Assembly (NCBI GenBank): GCA_025617375.2
Contig: JAMYGW020000001.1
Location: forward strand, 3,162,001 to 3,226,000
Direction: 5' to 3'
DNA length: 64,000 nt
Source of the DNA: Acarospora socialis
Lineage: Eukaryota; Ascomycota; Lecanoromycetes; Acarosporales; Acarosporaceae
How positions within the stretch are numbered: position 1 is the stretch's first letter; every line of letters begins with the position of its first letter. The position numbers and the translations under genes are program-made. Shown here one piece after another: positions 10,801-23,507 of the stretch. The notes under the pieces are model-generated. The model was not told the origin of the DNA. It saw only the letters and a program-made list of their open reading frames with translations, and did no database searches.

Positions 10801-13800
10801 GAATATTGATAGCCCGCGACACTTCACAGTATGGCCGAACAGGCAGAGCACGAATCTCCGTCTCTCAGCGGGTCAATGCGCGGGGAGAGGTAGCCTTCTA
10901 GTGGCCACAAAGCCCAAGAATAAATGCGCACCCCGAAATGATGGCCCAAAGGAGGCTCAGGAGCACCCATCTTTGATTATCTGACACCCACAATATTAGC
11001 CAACATGTGGGTCGTCTTAGGTCATGTGAATTGAAACGTTTTGCCGCAGATGGAGACTTGCTGAGAGACTTCAACGTAAGGAGGTTCTCCCATTAGACGG
11101 CAATCTCTGCTGTTTTGCAAAAGGAAGTTTTTCCAACCTTAAGCGTCTTTCCATGGCACTATGCGCCTGAATTGTTTCTCCAATCATATCCAGGGCATCC
11201 AATTTGAATAACGGATACTGGCCCAAATCTCTTGTCCTGAGTTCTCTCATAGGCTTCTTTGCCTCCAAATGGTAAGCTGTTGAGTAGCCGGAAGCCTGTC
11301 CCATTAGCTGTATTGGCTCCCACGAAACTCGAATGGCTTAGATCATCATCACTCTGTAGAGATTGTGGCAGGCTGAGGTCAAGTTCATTGTAATTCTGAG
11401 AACTTGATCTTTTGTGATGCGTGACTTGTACAGTTCACCTGATGGTTGCTGTCACAGAAGTCAGTCAGGTGAGGGTTAGCAGAGTCTCTCATATAAAGCT
11501 TAATGACTGTTGTGGTGATATGCGATTGAACAGATCCCCAAGTGAAAGGGGACTCGCTGCCCAATAGAAACACGGTGAAATCGGACAGGCGGAGTCCTTT
11601 AAGTCAAGTCTTAGCTAGAGGTTTATGAGTAGAGCCCTCACACTTTTTCTCTCACCAGTCTCTCGTAAATGACTGCTGAATCAGCAGCGCTCTATGAAGT
11701 CCTCTTACTCAGCCTTGGGGAAAAGAGCGTCACTCTTCGAAGTAATAATGAAAGTCAGCGTTCACTAGAGTAAAGTATCTCGCCCACACCTCAACCTCAT
11801 ATGTCAAATGAGTTCTTCCTTGACTCAATAGCAAGCTGCTGGCTGGATCTGCACATCTAGCTATTGATGTCTTCACTTTTGATGGATATGCTCAGTTTCT
11901 TTCCACAGACAATAGAGTAGTGTATACCTACGATCATATTCGTCTTTTCGCCAGAATTGCCATCAATTTGACACCCCATAGAACGAGCGTTCTTCCTTTG
12001 CGCGGCCCTCTTTCAAGTCTCAACTCGGTTTCAGATTCACCCTCAAAGCTGAACCGCTTATGCCATACTCTTCTTTTCCATAAAACCTCGCTCGGCCTTG
12101 AGGAAGACGACGGATTCCCGATCAGAGGCAACGGGTGGGTGTTAGCTGAGTCCGCAACACACTCGTTTGTGTGCTCCACGCGTGGATTGGCAAGGGCAAC
12201 CACAGGGCAGCAGACGGCTTCTACAAGTGCTCAAGAGAGTTCATCTTCATCCGACGGACTGGATACTGTACACCGGCTTCTGAATTGGTAGATTAACCGA
12301 GTTTCATCGAATGAACTTCACTGTTCCAATCATTAGACGTGTCCGTACAAACATTAGTCAGTTGTTGCCTGCGATGCTAGGTAAGGTCACCGGGTGCCCA
12401 GAGAAGGTTGGGCGCCAAGGCCATATTAAGCGCCGAGTGTCAACACCGCTTGGTGGTACGCCTCGTAGCGTTCCAGAGAGTCGACAAGGTGCAACACATA
12501 ACAGGGTCGCCGAAGCGGAAAAGCCGAAAATCAGATGTTCAATACAAATGCTTTTAATCTGCTTCTAAAGTCGGTTTCGCTCAATAGTCACCGTAATATT
12601 TGTAGATTCGTATTGAAGGTGCAATCGACTTTCTAACCAACTCTTTGATATCCTCCTCATAGTAGGTAGTCACTGTGAATCTGCGTTTGAGCTGGTGGTA
12701 AGGAATGGAGGATGTCTGAGAGTGAGTTTAGAGGTATGCTTGTTGATAAATTTTTGTGATCAAGCTCACCATTATAACCTGCTCAAGGTCTGTTAATGCT
12801 TTGATCTTAATAAGATTCAAGATTCATGATCTCCACAATTCAACTATGCCCGATGTTGTCTGGTATATCTCCATGACCTCCGTATCCAGAGGGTTCTGCG
12901 GGGGAAGAGGCCGGACAAGCCTCCGAGAATGAAGGTCATGTATTGGAGGCTCGGTGAGATAGAACATCCGGTAAAAATTCTCTCCGTCTCTTACACCGAC
13001 TATCTAGGTGCGACAAGTATAGTGACAGATTCGGCGGGCGCCAGTAGTGAGAGAAAGTCTAGTAATGCAGCCAGAGTCGAAGCCACAGGGTGTGAAGAAC
13101 GCGGCTTATCAAAGACACGATGAGCCATCTTCGCAGCTTGCGGTAACAGTTCACTAATCTTACTCCGCACCAAGAACTTGCTGTCTTGAGCTAGCTTACC
13201 GTAACTTCCAGTCCGGGCGTCAGGGAGCGAACAGTGCGAACACCCGTGGATCTTGTCAGGCACAGACCTTAAGCGCAATTCTGCTGTAACTGCAACATTG
13301 ACTTCCATACCGTCTTCTTGAACATGGTGTCGTCAGTTGTCGAATGGAGGAAGTTGTACATTCTTAGACCGTCAAATTGACCTTCGGCTTGAAATGGTTC
13401 GAAAATACTGATGGCTGTCGGAACTGTTCCTGCAGATATGTGAGGTCGGCATTCTGTTTTTCCTTCATGGTTGTCATAAGAATGTTCCGCGCCCGCGGCA
13501 GTGGGCACACCTTGCTGATCTGGCGAGATACTCGAAACACTGCTTGCCGAGAGGTTTGAGATGGACGCGGTTTCAGGAATGAAGGTGCTCTCACTCTTGC
13601 CAGGATTGTGCAAATATGGTTCAAGACTTCGGCTGATCGGACATACCAATGCAACTGGATCTTCGTCTCGTACGAATTCTTGCGCCGCATGACATTTGGG
13701 TTTTCCGACAGAGCAGGTTGAAATGAAATGTGCCACTCTAATCTACTCTTTAAGAGTGTCGAGTATCTTGTCCCCGTAGTGTAGCCTCAGCTAAGGCTAG

Positions 13801-16142
13801 TAGAGAAAGTGCCGGGCCGCATATACTGCTATTGAAAATAGTTTATGCGAGGTACCCTCGATCTGTTGTATGCCGCCAGCGCTAAGTCTGTGGTCGAACT
13901 CACTTCGATCTGAGTTCGGCTTTCTGTTTCGCAACTCTCGTTCTTTCTTGTAAGTTTGCCTGTGAGCGGATCTTTGTGACAGTCTGTAAAGTAAACTTCA
14001 TGCTGACCCAAGAGGACCGAGTAATTGACAATCCGATCGAATAAGGCCACTTCGAGTTATGATTAGGTGACGTGAATTGAGCCTTTTCGTGATACTTGAT
14101 AATGAGTAGGTTGTGGGCTTGAGGGGATGATGTCGGCTTGATGCGCAGGTTGTACGTGTCTTCAGCAATCCAGCAAAAGACATTCTTCACATACTTTTGC
14201 ATTAACAGTGTTGAATTGTTAGTCCCACATGTCCAGCTGCGCTGCGTTCCCATGAGACGCATACTGCTCTATGGCAGCTCTTCTCATGTTGCTCTACCTG
14301 GTGTGCTGCGCCCGCGGGTTTTCTTAACACTCACATCCCAGCTGCTGAGATGTAAGTTGTCCCACTATGAGAACGGCTTCGCGATTAGCAGCTCGACGCG
14401 ACTAATTCAACATCTCGCGGACATAGCAGCGGTTCACGATCCAATTTCGAGGAGGTACAGCCGACAGTGTCTCCTCGCGACCCAAGTTCCCTATCGGGTC
14501 AGCCCAGACTGGGCAAGAAGACGTAACATCGCATGTAAGGTTGAGGTGCATAAGTAAACGTGAAATGAGATGAAGTATAGGTAAGTATAGGCGGGGTAAT
14601 TCGGAGACTCTTTGTAAAAGATAATCTTTTGCTCTCAGCTTGGCTAAAGGCGGTCTCGCCCTTGATTATAGCATGATAGAGTATTGTTTGCTGCCTGAGA
14701 GACCTCAGCATCTTTGGAGATGTGAGATCATATATTTTGATACTGCTTCATGGAGATTAGAATGGTAGCTCCAGAACAGAGAGAACGCGAGTAGCTGCCA
14801 CTGAAGTGATTCAAATAAGGATGAGCACGCGTGATGCTAACATAACACACGCATGAAGAAAGAAGGGTTTCAAGCAAGGTAGATACATCTCGGAAAGCAT
14901 TCCTTGGGCAAGTGTCACCGAATGCCCATAGGAGGCGGTCGTGAGGTGTCTGGAAGAAGGAGCTTTCTCAGAAATGTCCATAGACTATATGCGCCCTGAG
15001 CGAGCTGATTCACAGACAATAGGAGCCACAGCCGATAAACTCAGCTACTTCACTGCCCTCATGTCAGTCTTCTGATATTGGAATATGCTGTCACTAAGCT
15101 CTAGATCAGGCCTCACTCTGTTAATGAGACTAACAAATATCGAGGTTGCTTGCCCTAGCATTTTTCAGGGTTAGGCTAAAGTGGCGCTTCCCTTCATGAT
15201 GATGCACAGCACACGTCCCCTATGCATTTCGGCACTGCCAACAGAGTATATAATTACGCTTGCCATACATCATCACACCGGTGCCACTTTAGCTAAGAGT
15301 ATTCTCTCGGGCGTATCGTAAGTGGAGAAAGGAGACATCCCACTCAGCGACACTTGAGAGCCTCAATATTCCCAGCCCACACTAAAAGCAGTCCAGCAGA
15401 GAGAAGATGTCTCACCAAAACAAGTTCTGGTGCCAGTTGGAAAGGGAAGTGGGCAATGAACGAAGTGATGTAGAAAATAGGATAGTAATAAAGCGTCATA
15501 GACTATCTTTTGCAAGGTCTGTCATCTTAAAGTGTAGTTGAGGGATTCGTTCACGATCAACGAGGATATAGCCAGAACAATTGATTGCATGCTCCAAGCG
15601 GTTGTGACTGCTTAGCCAACATTGTATAACAGAGATATGAGATTTGGTCTGCGATCTGTGAAACACGCAGTCAGCCCACCTACATGCATGCAGGTGGGGT
15701 TCTCGGGCTCAGCTAAGGCAGCAGCGTCACAGGGGGCCGGCCCGGAGACGTCTGACCAAACTCATTATCTGCCGTCTGCCGCAGACGATGTTGAGTATCA
15801 AATCCTTTAATCGCCTTTGGCACATACCCGTAGCGCTTTCTGTCAAAGAGCGTGCTACCTCAATAGACGCAGTCTTGGTTGAGGTGGGCGAGTGAGACAT
15901 CATGCTGTGTACATACATGCAGTCGCTGCCAATATGCATCCGTTAGAACCCTGATATCAAGTACTTGAAAGGAGAGAGGTAAAGTGCATGATTAGAAAGG
16001 CTGCAGACATATACCTTAAGCAGCCTCAGTGCTATAAAGGAGGTCACTATTCACTATTACTTTCAACATTTGAACATTCGTCTCCCAGCCTAATAGTACC
16101 CGATTGGTACTCACTCCGTTCTCGTCTTCTCTGACTTTCCCA
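7846..16142. other. Gene desert of about 8.3 kb
   Basis: Both strands hold only short overlapping frames. The longest are a minus-strand frame at 13736-13269 (155 codons, starting MAHFISTCSVGKPKCH), another minus-strand frame at 13308-13000, and plus-strand frames at 8359-8646 and 14138-14557. None shows a family motif, and none joins its neighbours through convincing splice sites. I saw no tRNA, no reverse transcriptase or transposase motif, and no long terminal repeats. The most likely content is relics of repeats too mutated to name by eye, or long non-coding sequence. A species-specific gene could be hidden here. Confidence 0.55.
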
Positions 16143-17775
16143 ATGTCTCGTGAAGCCAAAGCCTCTCCAGCGAGTAGAAACTTGTGGTGGGACCTCAAAT
16201 GCGGCACCCGACCGGGGCCTGCGGGAAGACCATTGTCATGGCGAGGCAGCGGTCGTCAACAGGGACCGGACACCTGGCGGCAGCGAATTAGCACTCCCCA
16301 AGAACAACCTATGGGCGACCTGGTTGAGTCGATAGATGTTTCCAACCTGTCCCAAGTGGAGACGCGTCCAAAGATCGATGAATGCGAGTATGTAGCTTCA
16401 TATAACTGGGTGAAAGGCAAGGTTCCTACCATCTTGGTACCAGGTCAGTGAGGTTGCCAGTCGCTTGCTGCCCAAACTGACTGACTGGTGTCATCAAGGA
16501 TGTCCTCCAATGTGGTGCCCTCCGGTAAATCCACAAAAGCTAAGGCCAGACAGCGGCGAGTATTTCCGGAATCCAAATGCAGCGCGGTCTCCCATCTATC
16601 CGACCATACCTGCCATACTGGCTCTTTTTGCAATGCAACCCGACTTCGACACGAGTTCGATTGACGTGGTCGCCTGCGGAAATACCATGGGTGGACTCCT
16701 GCGGTTTGCGAGTTCGACCGAGAGAACCTTCAGATTTGGGGTAGAGATGATCGGGAACACTGTCTTCTTTGTCCGAAAGGAGAACTCGCCCGTGGAGCTC
16801 ATTCCAGGCGTGTGCGGATATGGACATACCTTCCCCGAGTCATACACGACTTGGGATGTCGCTGTGAAGGACTCGGCCTCCCATCAGCGTCTTGTCAAGT
16901 ATCAATTCGGGGGACTCAGTTGTCTTATTCGTTTCGAAAGCGACGGCTATCTCAAAAACAAGATGGAACCTGAAGAGCAACAGCACGCAGCATCCCCAAC
17001 GCCTGTATCCAAAGCGTGCGATTTCGACATGCCCTCACTGCTCCGAGACACCGACTCGTTGACCGTAGCGCAGGGGATTCAAGCTGAACAGGGCGACGTG
17101 AAGGTGGAGCTGAAGGGTCAAAAGATCCCACAATCGGCGGTCTTTGATCTCAAAACTCGTTCTGCGAGAAACGAAATCGACATGAACGAAGTACTTCGGC
17201 GAGTTTGGGTTACTCAGACACCTAATTTTATCATCGGCTACCACAAATCCGGATACTTCGATGATGTCCGTATCCAAGATGTGAGCGAAAAGGTGCGTGA
17301 GTGGGAAGCGGGCAACGGAGAACTCCTCGGTCGCCTTCAATCCACCATTCGGCGCATCATTGATGTAGCCAAGTCTTCAGCTGGTCAAAGACTCGAAGTC
17401 TGCCGGGTTGGGAGCGGGCAACTGCAGATTCGAAAGCACGTGGATGCCGAATGGAGCGCTCTCCCTCCTCATCTGAAAGATGCATGGAAGAGACGACCAG
17501 AAGACAAACAACACACACCGGCATCTTCTACCTCCTTAAAGAATGATTTTGGCGCCCCAGCTCGTGTCGCTCATAAAGAAAATATGCCAAGCACCAACCA
17601 AGAGGCTCGAGAATTGGCGTTAGGGGATAAAAGCTACGACGACAGCGACGACGATTCGTTCGGACATAATAGAGGCCTAGAAGCGGACGGTGATTATGAA
17701 AAAGGAGAGTCTGAGAAGGACTTCACAGCTTGCTCTGCGCATGATTGCGGATATTGCGGCCATTGCGAGTACTAG
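16143..17775 (+). CDS. Fungal conserved protein of unknown function (family often mislabelled geranylgeranyl pyrophosphate synthetase), 525 aa
   Basis: Two exons: 16143-16443 and 16499-17775, with a 55-nt intron (GTCAGT...CATCAAG). Splicing restores VPTILVPGCPPMWCPPV across the junction. The first ATG in frame is 16143 (MSREAKASPASRNLWWDLKC). The pattern of an N-terminal YVASYNWVKGKVPTILVPG, then LRPDSGEYFRNPNAARSP, a long domain with VEMIGNTVFFVRKEN and YGHTFPESYTTWD, and a C-terminal FTACSAHDCGYCGHCEY is one I associate with a large ascomycete family. Database entries often carry the name geranylgeranyl pyrophosphate synthetase. I see no Asp-rich prenyl-diphosphate motif of the DDxxD type in the fold region, so that name should not be trusted. 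The acidic and Ser-rich stretch at about residues 480-515 is probably disordered. Function is unknown. It lies head-to-tail before the sirtuin gene. Confidence 0.8.
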
Positions 17776-18333
17776 CCTAGCACAGATGTTATCAACTTGA
17801 TGTCGCACCTTTGCAGTATCAGAACATAGGGCCAGTCTGTGACTTTATCTAGCAGTAGCTCTTTTACTACCAAAATCTAACGGGAGTGGCAGTCAATGCC
17901 CTGCGGACATGGTTCTCTTCTCAACATTCAGATAGGATACTCGTACAGGGCTGAGAGCTAACCAATCTGGCTTAGCGCTGATGTCACCGAATCTGGTGAG
18001 AAGTCGCGCCAGACGCGACTTCTTACTAAAGTGGTTTTCGCGAGACTGACACGATTCCAAGTAACGAGTAACGGAAATGTTCAAGTCACCCAGCTTATGC
18101 AAGGACCATGAATGAGGTGTTAACTCCTGCCAATGGTTTTCGACGGCTTATGATGACTGATATCCCAATTCATCAGTTCTCCAACAACACATTCCCTTGA
18201 TATCATCTTCACCACCACATGGACAGTCACTTCGGTCCTTGAGCAGACGCCGTATACTAGATTCTCTCACATCTCGAGCCATATCCATAGCTCATGCTAT
18301 TCAACAACATATTAAACACTACAGCGTAACATC
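17776..18333. other. Intergenic, promoter region of the sirtuin gene
   Basis: There is 558 nt between two plus-strand genes. No coding or repeat signal was recognised. An inverted pair GAAGTCGCG/CGCGACTTC lies at about 17998-18023 and could form a short hairpin, possibly a terminator or end-processing signal for the upstream gene, though this is weak. Confidence 0.35.
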
Positions 18334-20183
18334 ATGCCTACTGTTCCTGTAGGACCAGAAGATCGACGGCATCTACAAGAAATCGCGGACATCTTGGCCA
18401 AATCCAAGAAGATCGTTGTGGTCACTGGGGCAGGGATCAGTACGAACTGCGGTATACCCGTGAGCACGCCCGTCGCAGAGTGATGGCTAGGGCTCAACTG
18501 ACCGAAGTGCTAACCTCCCATGATAAGGACTTCCGTTCCGAGAACGGGCTGTACTCCCTGATCCAGTCCCACTACACCACGACAAGATCCGCAGTCTCGT
18601 CAGCCTCCACATCAACCTCGGGGCCCGCATTGGCGGGTCATTCGGCGCTACCACCAAAGCTCAAAGGGAGGGATCTCTTCGATTCCGCAGTCTGGAAGGA
18701 TTCATTGACCACGTCGGTCTTCTATACGTTCATTGCGTCTCTCCGGAAGAGCATTAGGGAAGACGTCAAGCACACGACTCCAACGCACAAGTTCATACGG
18801 ACGTTGAGAGACGGTGGAAGGCTGGTACGCAATTACTCTCAAAACATTGACGGTCTCGAAGCTCGGCTTGGACTTTGCACCGATCTGAGTCGGGGCAAGG
18901 GAAATCGGGCACGGTTCACAAAGCGCGTTGTATACAAGCCACGTCCACTAGTTAGAGCCCTGCCGGGAAGTGAGCTGGACGGCGGGTGCGAAGTCGTGCA
19001 GCTTCATGGCGATCTCAGAAACCTAAGGTGTACCCATTGTCAGAAGCTTTGCGAATGGGGAGACAAAGAGGAGCTAAAGCTGCTGGCTGGTCAGGCCCCG
19101 CTCTGCAATCTCTGTGTCAACCATGACGAGGATCGAAGGGGGAGAGGAAAGAGAGGGATTGCTGTCGGAACTCTACGGCCGAACGTTATCCTGTATGGCG
19201 AGGAGCATCCTCTCGAGCATGCATTGTCCCAACTTATTACCCACGATATCTCCTTGGCACCAGACGTCCTCCTCATTCTCGGTACCTCCTTGCGGGTTCA
19301 TGGTTTAAAGGTGCTTGTGAAGGAGTTCGCCAAAGCCGTACATGCGCGAAAGGCTGGGAAGGCAAAGGTAATCTTCATAAATCGGACTAAGCCGTCTGAG
19401 AGCGGGTGGAACGAGGTCATCGATTGGTGGGTTGGAATGGACTGCGATGAGTGGGTGCACGACCTTCACAGCCGACGAAGTGACCTGTGGGAAAGACAGG
19501 GCATGCTTCAGCTTTCTGTCGTCAAACGAGCAGGAGGTTTCTCCAAAGAGTATCCTCGACCGAAAGAATTGGGTATGTGTGAGAAGGAGGTCGACAAGGA
19601 GAATATACCCATCGGCAACCAATCGGACACATTTGAGAACCATCTAGCTTTGAATACGTATGAACAGCATGTGCGAGCGATGGATCCTACCAGGCTCCAG
19701 ACAACGGACTCAAAAAGCATCAATCTTGACTGTCCCAAAAGCAGAGGATGGGCAGTCGCGAAAATCCCATTATCTGCTGCTGCTACGGAGAACATCCGTC
19801 AAACAGAGCCGCAGATAGAGGAGACTCCGAGGAAGGTTGCTCCCGTGACACCATCAAAGACTCGAAAATCGAAGTTCGACTCTGAACAATTACCGACCCC
19901 TCCGGCAAGCAGACGTGTCTCTCCCGGCTCCAGGAAGGTGTCAACTGAAGCGCCACAAGTTACTGAAAACGAGGACATTCTGCTGGCTAGCCCATCGAAA
20001 CGTAAAAGACACAGCGTGGAGATCTGGGTAGATGGGAGAAATGGGGACTGCCGGGCAGAAAGGATATCTCAAGAGATGGAACTTCATGCGTTTCCTCGAC
20101 GCATGAAGATGGTCGAGGTCCCAACCTCAGGCGTTATGGGAAGTCCATCGAAAGGCAAAAAGAAAAAGCTCACGGCAGCTTAG
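18334..20183 (+). CDS. HST3-like: Sirtuin, NAD-dependent protein deacetylase of the Hst3/Hst4 type, 593 aa
   Basis: Two exons: 18334-18459 and 18528-20183, with a 68-nt phase-0 intron. The join gives VVTGAGISTNCGIP followed by DFRSENGLYSL, the Rossmann NAD-binding signature at residues 29-53. Further family marks are NYSQNIDGLE from residue 144, the catalytic histidine in QLHGDLRNLRC (H202), a zinc site C210-x2-C213 with C235-x2-C238, RPNVILYGEEHP near 259, LILGTSLRVHGLK, and VIFINRTKPS. The large acidic 'GMDCDEW' helix region and the long, basic, Pro/Ser-rich tail (about 400-593) fit the Hst3/Hst4 class. In yeasts these enzymes remove acetyl from histone H3 Lys56 after S phase. The tail contains Lys-rich runs (SPSKGKKKKL at the very end) that could serve as nuclear localisation signals. 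Hst3 versus Hst4 cannot be separated, because filamentous fungi usually carry one such gene. Confidence 0.9.
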
Positions 20184-20884
20184 GAGTCACCGGCAGGAAA
20201 TGCGCATGGATCAAGGCGTTTCACTCCTACTCAGGGAGTTCTGAGGTTGTTTCTATGTCCAGTCGGTATAGGGATAGACGGATTATTATTTGCATGGCAG
20301 GAGGCGCTGAAGGTCTTGCACAGTCCACCCTTCATCATCATTATCACGGCGTCTGGTTGGGTACCAGAAAGCTCAGGCATCAGTCTCGGCGACACTAATT
20401 GTGTTGCGTACCATTCATGGAGCGCTTCATTGTACGATAGGAAACTTTCAAAGCAGAGTCTTAAACTAGATTCTCTCAATCCTCGCTGCGAGATGGCAAC
20501 TTGATGAGCATATTGTCTGGTATGTGTTAATGGTAAAATGTACTTTCTCTAAGGAGCTGACAATGAGAACTGACTTTCCAACTAGCGAACGTCAGCATGC
20601 ACTCAGCCGCAACCGCAGCTGACCATTTCAGCTCCTTGTTGCATTCGCTCTCTTCACCTACAGTCGTACTCGTACGCGTGTGGTGCGTATAGCTTACTTG
20701 CCCCCTAGGTTGATAAAGAGCAGCTTGTATAAAGCACGGTGAATTGCGTTGCAGTGCTTGGCCGCCTGCCATCATCTTTACCTACCCCTCCTTGACCCAC
20801 CTCATCAACATCTACCAAACCTACAAACTACACACAATTCTCATATTTAGTCTTTATCAACTTTATTCCTACAGCTGTCTCATC
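20184..20884. other. Intergenic region upstream of the glycine-zipper gene
   Basis: About 700 nt without a convincing gene on either strand. It ends in a pyrimidine- and A-rich leader (about 20770-20884) typical of fungal 5' untranslated regions. One ACGCGT hexamer sits at about 20674, isolated and therefore of doubtful meaning. Confidence 0.4.
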
Positions 20885-21873
20885 ATGTCCGACGGCTACT
20901 ACGGCGGTGGCTATCCGCCTCAACAAGGCTATCAACAACAGTACGGTGCTCCAGCACCAGATTACGGCGCTCCCCCACCACAGCACGGCCAAGGCGGCTA
21001 CGAGCAGTATGGTGCACCCCCTCCCCAGCACGGATACGGTGGGCACGAACAGTACGGCGGCTATCCGCCTCAGGTAACGCATCCCTCGTTAACCATAGAG
21101 TACCATCACCACCTCGATGTTGCCCATATCACCCATTCACCAGCAGCAACAGGAACAACTTACTTACTGACACGCATCCGCAGAACCAATACGACCCCTA
21201 CCAACAACAACAACACCAACAACCACCACCTCCCCAGCCGGGCCAGTACCCCAACCAACAACTCGCCCCCCACGACCGGGACTACCGCCCTAACTCCGGC
21301 CACGGCTACCCCCAGCAACAATACCCTCCTCCGCACCAAGGCCACGGCGCTCCGAGCGGACCAGGCGCCTACGCCGACCCCGGCTATCAGGGCGGCCCGC
21401 CCCCGGGCGGTGCCGGCGAAGGCGAACGCGGCATCGGCGCGACGCTCATCGGCGCCACCGGCGGCTCGTTCCTGGGCCATCAGCTCGGCGGCGGAGCGCT
21501 TGGGACGGTGGGAGGGCTGATTGCGGGCGCGGTGGGCGCGAACATGCTTGAGAATCGGCACGATAAGTACGCTTGCCGACTCCGTTCGCTATTCTGTCGT
21601 TTTTGCTGTAGAGTGGGATTTGTTGGTGAAGCTTCAAAACTGACGGCATGGGTGTGCAGGCAGAAGAAGGAGAAGAAGCACCATAAAAAGCATTCGGGCG
21701 AGGGGCTCGCGTACGGGTCGTCGTATGGTGGTAGTTCGGCTGCCATCGGTGGGTTGTATCCCGGGAGTGGGAGCTCGTCGCACGGGAAGCATCATAAGAA
21801 ACATCATCGACATGGCAGTCGCAGTCGGAGTCGGGGGATTGATGGGTCCAGTAGCAGCAGCGATAGCGATTAG
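20885..21873 (+). CDS. Gln/Pro/Gly-rich protein with glycine-zipper segment and His/Lys-rich tail, 261 aa
   Basis: Three exons: 20885-21073, 21184-21566 and 21660-21873, with introns of 110 and 93 nt. The first half is low complexity, built on repeats of QYGAPPPQHG and YGGYPPQ (residues 1-63), continued in exon 2 by QQQQHQQPPPPQPGQYP. Residues about 155-190 form a glycine zipper (GIGATLIGATGGSFLGHQL, then GGLIAGAVGANM), the kind of small-residue helical hairpin that inserts into or associates with membranes. The last exon reads KKEKKHHKKH and ends in a GSRSRSRG and serine-rich stretch. Similar ascomycete proteins are annotated as glycine zipper 2TM proteins of unknown role. The exon junctions are supported by continuity of the repeats and of RHDK-QKKEKK. 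Location and function are not known; membrane association is inference. Confidence 0.75.
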
Positions 21874-23222
21874 GGATCTGTGAGGATAGGGTTTCAGGAG
21901 GGTTCGGGCATAACTCTTGGGTGAAAGGAAGGACTAGGAGGTTGGTCACGGGTTTGATGATTGGAACTCTCATTCAAGGGTCCAATATAGCTTGGACGAC
22001 CTGTATGACTTATGACTCGAGGGCTTTTTTCCCTGTTCTATCCTGAGATTGCTTCTGAGTCGAGGACTTGCCTTGGTTGGGTAATACTCGCCTGTCTGCT
22101 TTGAGCAATCCATTGGTCTGACTTGACACTGTCAGGCAGTTGGTAGAAGTAATCCGTAGAGAGGCCAGTTGGAAATATATTACTCGTACTTGTCAGGGAG
22201 CGAGTCACTACTACTATTTCGAATTGCAGGGCATAGCTGGCTGAGAGCAGGTCCAACGTGGCGTGGCGAAGCGGGCCGACATGGACCGGCACCCCTTAAT
22301 AATCATCCAAAGAAAAGTGCAACAAGAAAGGGGCGCCAACACAAACAAGGTAATGGTGTGATATGCACAGGGGGATGACGATAACTTAGGAGAAGTCTCG
22401 ACTCCAAGAAACATTCAGATTAGCATTTCTCGGATGGTCGAAGTGTATTTCGGTTGGGGCCCTAGAAGTATCGCCCCGCGAAAAAGATGCGGAGGGTGAC
22501 TTTTCCGGGGAATGGAGATGGCCGAATGTGACCTCGGCGCTTGCGATAAGTTATGGAGTAACGGATGATCATTTACGGCGTTCCAGAAGTCCTGGGCATG
22601 CTTATCTTATGCGGTTTCATTGGATATTATTCGGATTACAGACCATCTGGGTGCTGCTGACAAAGGATGCATCGGCCTTATGCGCGATGCATAGATTAGT
22701 CACCGCCAATGCAGGGCTGAAGTGGCAAAAATAGTATCACGGGCACCCTCCTGATGGTCGCTGCCTCACGGGCTGGATACATCTTACTCCATACTCGTAG
22801 AGAGATTTCATTCATTCTTTCTTTCTTTGCGATAAATGAGAAACAATGATAGCATATCCTCAGCATTCACATGAACAATTAGTCCTCTATAAGATCTAGG
22901 TGACGAGATATCGCTCTTGAGAACAGTAAATCTCCGTGAAGATCTCCGACTTTCCCAAGATATGGAAAGTGCATGCACGAAGCATTTTGCATAAGGCGGT
23001 GTGAATTTGACGGCAGTGCTAAGTTAGGGACAGTTATAAGTGGAAGTGACACCCTGAAAGTGTTGGTGCCCAGCCTCCGAGCCGGTCCCAGTTACATGCT
23101 GTGAATCTAATCTTGATAACACGCTAGCGAAGAAATTTCAGTCGGCCGCATTCTTTTCCACACAGATAAAACCTCAGCCTCTGCCTCCTGACTCTCTTCT
23201 CTTTTCCTCCTCATAGACACAT

Positions 23223-23261
<39 letters not shown>

Positions 23262-23507
23262 AACTTCGCAACTTCCAATACCCCCATAGACTTCTTGTTT
23301 TTCTCTCTTCGAAGAGTTTCTCAAGTCTTTCAGTCTTCGCTGCGTCGCAAATAGACAAGCCAACTAGAGCGTGACTTACGTGTCAGACGTAAAGTCCCGT
23401 GGGCTTATCGTTCGGTCAAGCCGTTTTCAGCTTAGCATCGCACTTTACGACCCAGTACCATCACCATAACCACTTCAGCAAAAACCTCTAATCTCACATC
23501 ACACCTC
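21874..23507. other. Long promoter/intergenic region before elongation factor 3
   Basis: About 1.6 kb without a supportable gene. The part nearest the elongation factor gene (about 23150-23507) is strongly pyrimidine-rich and holds a perfect (CT)16 run. Such CT-rich leaders precede many highly expressed fungal genes, so this is probably core promoter plus 5' untranslated region. A leader intron is possible but was not resolved. Confidence 0.45.
23227..23258 (+). repeat. (CT)16 microsatellite in the EF-3 leader
   Basis: Sixteen perfect CT units lie 250 nt upstream of the elongation factor 3 start codon, inside a longer pyrimidine-rich tract. It is likely length-variable between strains and may be part of the core promoter of this highly expressed gene. 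Confidence 0.95.

Noticed and set aside
13269-13736. Minus-strand frame of 155 codons in the gene desert
   Set aside because: No recognisable family or domain and no supported neighbours; mentioned in the desert entry only.
20674-20680. Single ACGCGT box upstream of the glycine-zipper gene
   Set aside because: One hexamer is expected by chance in this length and no pair or conserved context is seen.
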